From: Lysobacteraceae bacterium
Lineage (GTDB): Bacteria; Pseudomonadota; Gammaproteobacteria; Xanthomonadales; Xanthomonadaceae
Assembly (NCBI GenBank): GCA_027483745.1
Contig: JAIXTZ010000091.1
Location: 1 to 8,767, forward strand
Reading direction: 5' to 3'
DNA: 8,767 nt
Shown here: positions 6,229-8,767 of the stretch, piece after piece
Numbering within the stretch: the stretch's first letter is position 1
Layout: every line of letters begins with the position of its first letter
Translations under genes and position numbers: made by a program
Notes under the pieces: generated by a model
Told to the model about the DNA's origin: nothing
The model's database searches: none
What the model saw: the letters and a program-made list of their open reading frames with translations, nothing else

Positions 6229-6259
6229 CGAAGGCGCCGGTTTGGAACCGGCGCCTTCG
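6229..6259. terminator. Strong bidirectional terminator-like hairpin
   Basis: CGAAGGCGCCGGTT, loop TGG, then the exact reverse complement: a perfect 14-bp, G+C-rich stem. In the plus direction it is followed by ACTTTATT, a short T-rich tail. In the minus direction no U-run follows. It lies 43 nt beyond the amidase stop and between convergent genes, so it may end transcripts from both sides. Confidence 0.7.
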
Positions 6260-6302
6260 ACTTTATTGGGTCGCCCATCGCGTCGGCGCGCGACGGTGCC
6301 CC

Positions 6303-7925
6303 TCAGGGCTGAAGGGTCGGTCGGTACTCCGGCGGACGTCGAGCGCCCGCCATCGCGGCCTCCACGGCCAGCCCGAGGGCCATCAGTGCCGAGTCCCCGT
6401 CCTCGGGGCCCAACAGCGTCAGCCCAATCGGCAAGCCGTGGATGTCGCCCATCGGGACGGTCAGGCTCGGCGTGCCCGCCACGGCGGCGGCGCCGTAGCC
6501 GGCACTGGTGAAATGATCGCCGAGGATGGGATCGATGGGCCAAGCGGGGCCGGTCGTCGGTGCAACGACGGCATCGAATTTGCCTTCGCGGAGCACCTTG
6601 AGCAGCCCCTCTTCGCCGGCCAGGCGCTTTGCTTCGGCGCGTGCTTGCAGATAGGCCGGGTCGGTCAAGGGGCCCTTCGACTGAGCCTGCTCCAACAGCT
6701 CCTGGGCGAACCATGGCATGGCGCGGTCCGCGTTCGCACGATTCCATGCGATCAAGGCCTCCAGGTCGGCCACCGGTGCAGGGCCCTCGGCGAGGTAGCG
6801 ATTGAGGCCGTCCTTGAACTCGTACAGCAGCACCGTGAGTTCGGCCTCGCCCCATTGGCCCCACGTGGAGAGCTCGACGTCCACCACCTCCGCACCGGCA
6901 TCGCGCAGCCGGGCCAGAGCGGCCTCGGTCGCCGCATCAAGGCCAGCGTGGCGGCCCATGGCCTGACGCAGCAGGCCAAAGCGGCGGCCTTCGAGCGCCC
7001 GCCCGCCTTCGGGTGCAGACGCTGACGTCGTCGCGCCCGTGCTCCCGGGCGTCAGCGCGCCCAGCAGGGCCGCCGCGTCAGCGACGGAGCGCGCCATCGG
7101 CCCGGCCGTGTCCTGCGAAGCGGAGATCGGCACGATCCCGTCGGCGGAAACGAGGCCGACCGTCGGCTTGAAGCCGACCAGACCGTTCACCGCCGAGGGG
7201 CAGAGGATGCTGCCGTCGGTTTCGGTGCCGACGCCGACCGTCGCCAGGCTGGCGGCGATGGCGGCGCCGGTGCCCGAGCTCGACCCGCAGGCGTTGCGGT
7301 CCAGCACGTAGGGATTGCGCGTCTGGCCGCCGGCGCTGCTCCAGCCCGAGATCGAATTCGTCGAGCGGAAGTTCGCCCACTCGCTCAGGTTGGTCTTGCC
7401 GAGGATCACGGCGCCGGCCTTCCGCAGCGACGCGACCAGCGCGGCGTCGTCGGCGGGCACGTGGTTGGCGAGGGCCAACGAGCCGGCGGTGGTCGGCAGG
7501 CCGGCGACGTCGATGTTGTCCTTCACCAGCACCGGGATGCCGTGCAGCGGGCCACGCAGCGTGCCCGCCGCGCGCTCGGCGTCCAGCGCCTCGGCGTCGG
7601 CGCGCGCGCTAGGGTTCAACGCGATGACGGCGTTGAGCGTCGGACCCGAATCATCGATGGCGGCGATGCGCGCGAGGTAGGCGTCGACGAGATCCGCGCT
7701 GGAGAAGCGCCCCGCCACCATGCCGGCTTGGGCATCGGCCACGGAAAGCTCGACCACGTCGACCTTCGGCGTCGCGGCCGCCGTCGCCGGCGTGCCGTCA
7801 TCGCGGGCGGGCGGCGCGTTTGATTCGCCCTCGTCAGCGCGGTTGGCGCAGCCCGAGAGGCCGGAGGCAGCAAGGACGAGCAGGCCCGCGATCAGGGCGG
7901 GCAGGGCGCGCGGGTGGTTCGGCAT
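6303..7925 (-). CDS. Amidase-signature lipoprotein, peptide-amidase-like
   Basis: 540-residue member of the amidase signature family, which hydrolyses amide bonds with a Lys-cisSer-Ser triad. Residues 1-26 form a lipoprotein signal: short basic start, hydrophobic LIAGLLVLAA, lipobox LSGC with lipidated Cys26. Ala27 after it points to the outer membrane under the Lol rule. A low-complexity Ala/Pro/Asp/Thr linker runs to about 53. Catalytic residues by position: Lys135 (VLVKDN), Ser215 in GSSSG (cis-Ser) and nucleophile Ser239 in TETDGSI. The 24-residue spacing of the two serines matches characterised enzymes such as Stenotrophomonas peptide amidase, so C-terminal peptide deamidation is a reasonable guess; other amides are possible. 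The ATG at 7925 is backed by GGAG 6 nt upstream; an upstream Met at 7964 would spoil the signal peptide. It follows the permease gene after 63 nt on the same strand. Confidence 0.92.
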   Translation of the reverse strand: MPNHPRALPALIAGLLVLAASGLSGCANRADEGESNAPPARDDGTPATAAATPKVDVVELSVADAQAGMVAGRFSSADLVDAYLARIAAIDDSGPTLNAVIALNPSARADAEALDAERAAGTLRGPLHGIPVLVKDNIDVAGLPTTAGSLALANHVPADDAALVASLRKAGAVILGKTNLSEWANFRSTNSISGWSSAGGQTRNPYVLDRNACGSSSGTGAAIAASLATVGVGTETDGSILCPSAVNGLVGFKPTVGLVSADGIVPISASQDTAGPMARSVADAAALLGALTPGSTGATTSASAPEGGRALEGRRFGLLRQAMGRHAGLDAATEAALARLRDAGAEVVDVELSTWGQWGEAELTVLLYEFKDGLNRYLAEGPAPVADLEALIAWNRANADRAMPWFAQELLEQAQSKGPLTDPAYLQARAEAKRLAGEEGLLKVLREGKFDAVVAPTTGPAWPIDPILGDHFTSAGYGAAAVAGTPSLTVPMGDIHGLPIGLTLLGPEDGDSALMALGLAVEAAMAGARRPPEYRPTLQP

Positions 7926-7931
7926 GGCGGG

Positions 7932-7935
7932 CTCC
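7932..7935 (-). promoter_or_regulatory. Ribosome binding site of the amidase gene
   Basis: GGAG on the minus strand, 6 nt before the ATG at 7925-7923. It selects the start that gives a proper lipoprotein signal peptide. Confidence 0.7.
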
Positions 7936-7961
7936 AGTCGGTGAGTCCCGATGCTAATGGC

Positions 7962-7977
7962 CACGGCGCCCGCCGTG
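7962..7977. repeat. Short G+C hairpin between permease and amidase genes
   Basis: CACGGCG, CC, CGCCGTG: a perfect inverted repeat in the 63-bp gap after the permease stop. No U-run follows in either direction. It may attenuate read-through into the amidase gene or simply reflect base composition. Confidence 0.4.
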
Positions 7978-7988
7978 CCGTGAACGGC

Positions 7989-8767
7989 TCAACCGCGCAG
8001 CAGATCGAAGGCGAGCTTGCCGATCAGCGCGGTGACCACGCCGAGGAACACGTAGCGGACGAAGCGCTGGCCCTTGCGGATGGCGAGGTGGCTGCCGATC
8101 CAGCTGCCCAGCATGTTGCCAAGGATCAGCGGTACGGCCAGCACCCAGACGACGAAGCCACCGATGGCCAGCACGGTCCACGAGCTCACGTCGGCCGCGA
8201 CGTTCGCCGCCTTGGACACGCCCGAGGACTTCAGGAAATCCAGGCCCAGCACGCTAACGAAGGCGAAGACCATGATCGTGCCGGTGCCCGGGCCGATCAG
8301 GCCGTTGTAGAAGCCGCAGGCCACGCCGACGCCGGTGGCGGCGAGGGCTTCCTTCTCAAGCGGGTAGCGCCGCGACTCGACGAGGCCGAAGTCCTTGCGG
8401 AAGGCGGTGTAGACCGCCAGCACGGCGCAGATCGCCAGCACGGTCCACTTCAGCAGTTCGGGGTCGAGGCGCTTGGCGAACTGCACGCCGATGGCGGAGG
8501 CCACCAAGGCGCCGATGCAGGCTGGCACGACGATCCGTCGCTCGACGGGGATGCGCGACAGGTAGTTCCATGCCGCGACGCTGGTGCCGAGCATCGAGCT
8601 CGTGCGCTGCGTACCGATGGTCTGCAGGATCGACAGCCCGGGATGCAAGTTGAGCATCGCCGGCGTCAGGATCAGCCCGCCGCCGCCGACGATGCTGTCG
8701 AGCAGGCCGGCGGCGAGGCCGGCCAGCGCGGTCAGCGCCAGCAGTTCGGGCGTGAGCTCGGCGAGCA
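7989..8767 (-). CDS. TSUP (TauE/SafE, YfcA-like) membrane permease, 5' end cut off
   Basis: 258 visible residues of an inner-membrane protein of the TSUP family, whose members export or import sulfur-containing organic anions such as sulfite, sulfoacetate or taurine-derived compounds. The frame is open to the window edge, and the Met at 8657 is internal because family sequence continues upstream: LLDSIVGGGGLILTPAM (visible residues 21-37). The two-repeat design is visible: the Gly-rich GGGGLI loop near 27-32 is echoed by GFYNGLIGPGTGTIM at 141-155. Several hydrophobic segments follow, with about seven membrane helices expected. The final two bases of the window would complete an xTG codon just before Leu-Ala-Glu, so the true start may lie one base outside. 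The substrate cannot be told; closest in motif style to E. coli YfcA. Same strand as the amidase, 63 nt upstream of it. Confidence 0.9.
   Translation of the reverse strand, partial: LAELTPELLALTALAGLAAGLLDSIVGGGGLILTPAMLNLHPGLSILQTIGTQRTSSMLGTSVAAWNYLSRIPVERRIVVPACIGALVASAIGVQFAKRLDPELLKWTVLAICAVLAVYTAFRKDFGLVESRRYPLEKEALAATGVGVACGFYNGLIGPGTGTIMVFAFVSVLGLDFLKSSGVSKAANVAADVSSWTVLAIGGFVVWVLAVPLILGNMLGSWIGSHLAIRKGQRFVRYVFLGVVTALIGKLAFDLLRG

Larger units (their letters stand above)
5979..6302. other. 324-bp intergenic region with AT-rich patch and several hairpins
   Basis: This gap separates two convergent genes and no convincing gene is seen in it. From about 5985 to 6045 it is clearly richer in A+T than anything else in the window. 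From 6117 to 6259 it holds three perfect short-loop hairpins: GGGTG/CACCC around GAAG (6117-6130), TTCCGCA/TGCGGAA around GGA (6183-6199) and the terminator-like hairpin at 6229-6259. The only small frame seen, 6097-6204 (35 codons), lacks a ribosome site. A small RNA ending at the 6259 hairpin, or a remnant of a lost element, are both possible; I recognise no RNA family. Confidence 0.6.

Noticed and set aside
6111..6230. Riboswitch or tRNA-like element in the structured intergenic stretch
   Set aside because: Compared by eye with TPP, cobalamin, SRP and RNase P RNA cores and with a tRNA T-arm, no set of conserved blocks fits. It also lies upstream of no same-strand gene.
8655..8657. ATG at 8657 as the start of the TSUP permease
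   Set aside because: Family sequence including the GGGGLI loop continues in frame upstream to the window edge, so the true start is outside.

Overview
The window is GC-rich, about two-thirds G+C by eye, with strong third-position GC bias. It reads as ordinary chromosomal DNA of a gammaproteobacterium, most likely of the Xanthomonadales/Lysobacterales. The pointers are a plant-type (class II) DAHP synthase, an isocitrate dehydrogenase with a C-terminal extension and NAD-type cofactor residues, a lipoprotein amidase resembling the peptide amidase of Stenotrophomonas, and a kinase-TPR receptor. The taxonomic placement is inference. No tRNA, rRNA, CRISPR array, transposase or phage gene is visible.

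Layout: (1) 1-366, plus strand: 3' end of class II DAHP synthase (shikimate pathway), converging on (2) 406-1260, minus strand: a DUF6671 protein with a Cys-rich zinc-ribbon tail. This lies 3 nt downstream of (3) 1264-2775, minus strand: isocitrate dehydrogenase, so 2 and 3 form an operon. (4) An 85-bp divergent promoter region separates icd from (5) 2861-3223, plus strand: a small winged-helix regulator, followed after 4 nt by (6) 3228-5978, plus strand: a 916-residue protein with an N-terminal OmpR/CadC-type winged helix, a Hanks-type Ser/Thr kinase domain, one transmembrane helix and about nine C-terminal TPR-like repeats. (7) 5979-6302: a 324-bp gene-free stretch with an AT-rich patch, several hairpins and a perfect 14-bp-stem terminator-like hairpin. 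(8) 6303-7925, minus strand: an amidase-signature lipoprotein. (9) 7989-8767, minus strand: a TSUP/TauE-SafE permease cut by the window edge.

How it fits together: DAHP synthase and isocitrate dehydrogenase are housekeeping metabolism. The most distinctive locus is the divergent arrangement of icd-DUF6671 against a winged-helix regulator plus a DNA-binding, membrane-anchored kinase. The sequence supports a one-protein sensor in which a periplasmic TPR region could control a cytoplasmic kinase and a DNA-binding head. Any control of icd by this pair is a hypothesis based only on position and on the shared 85-bp region.
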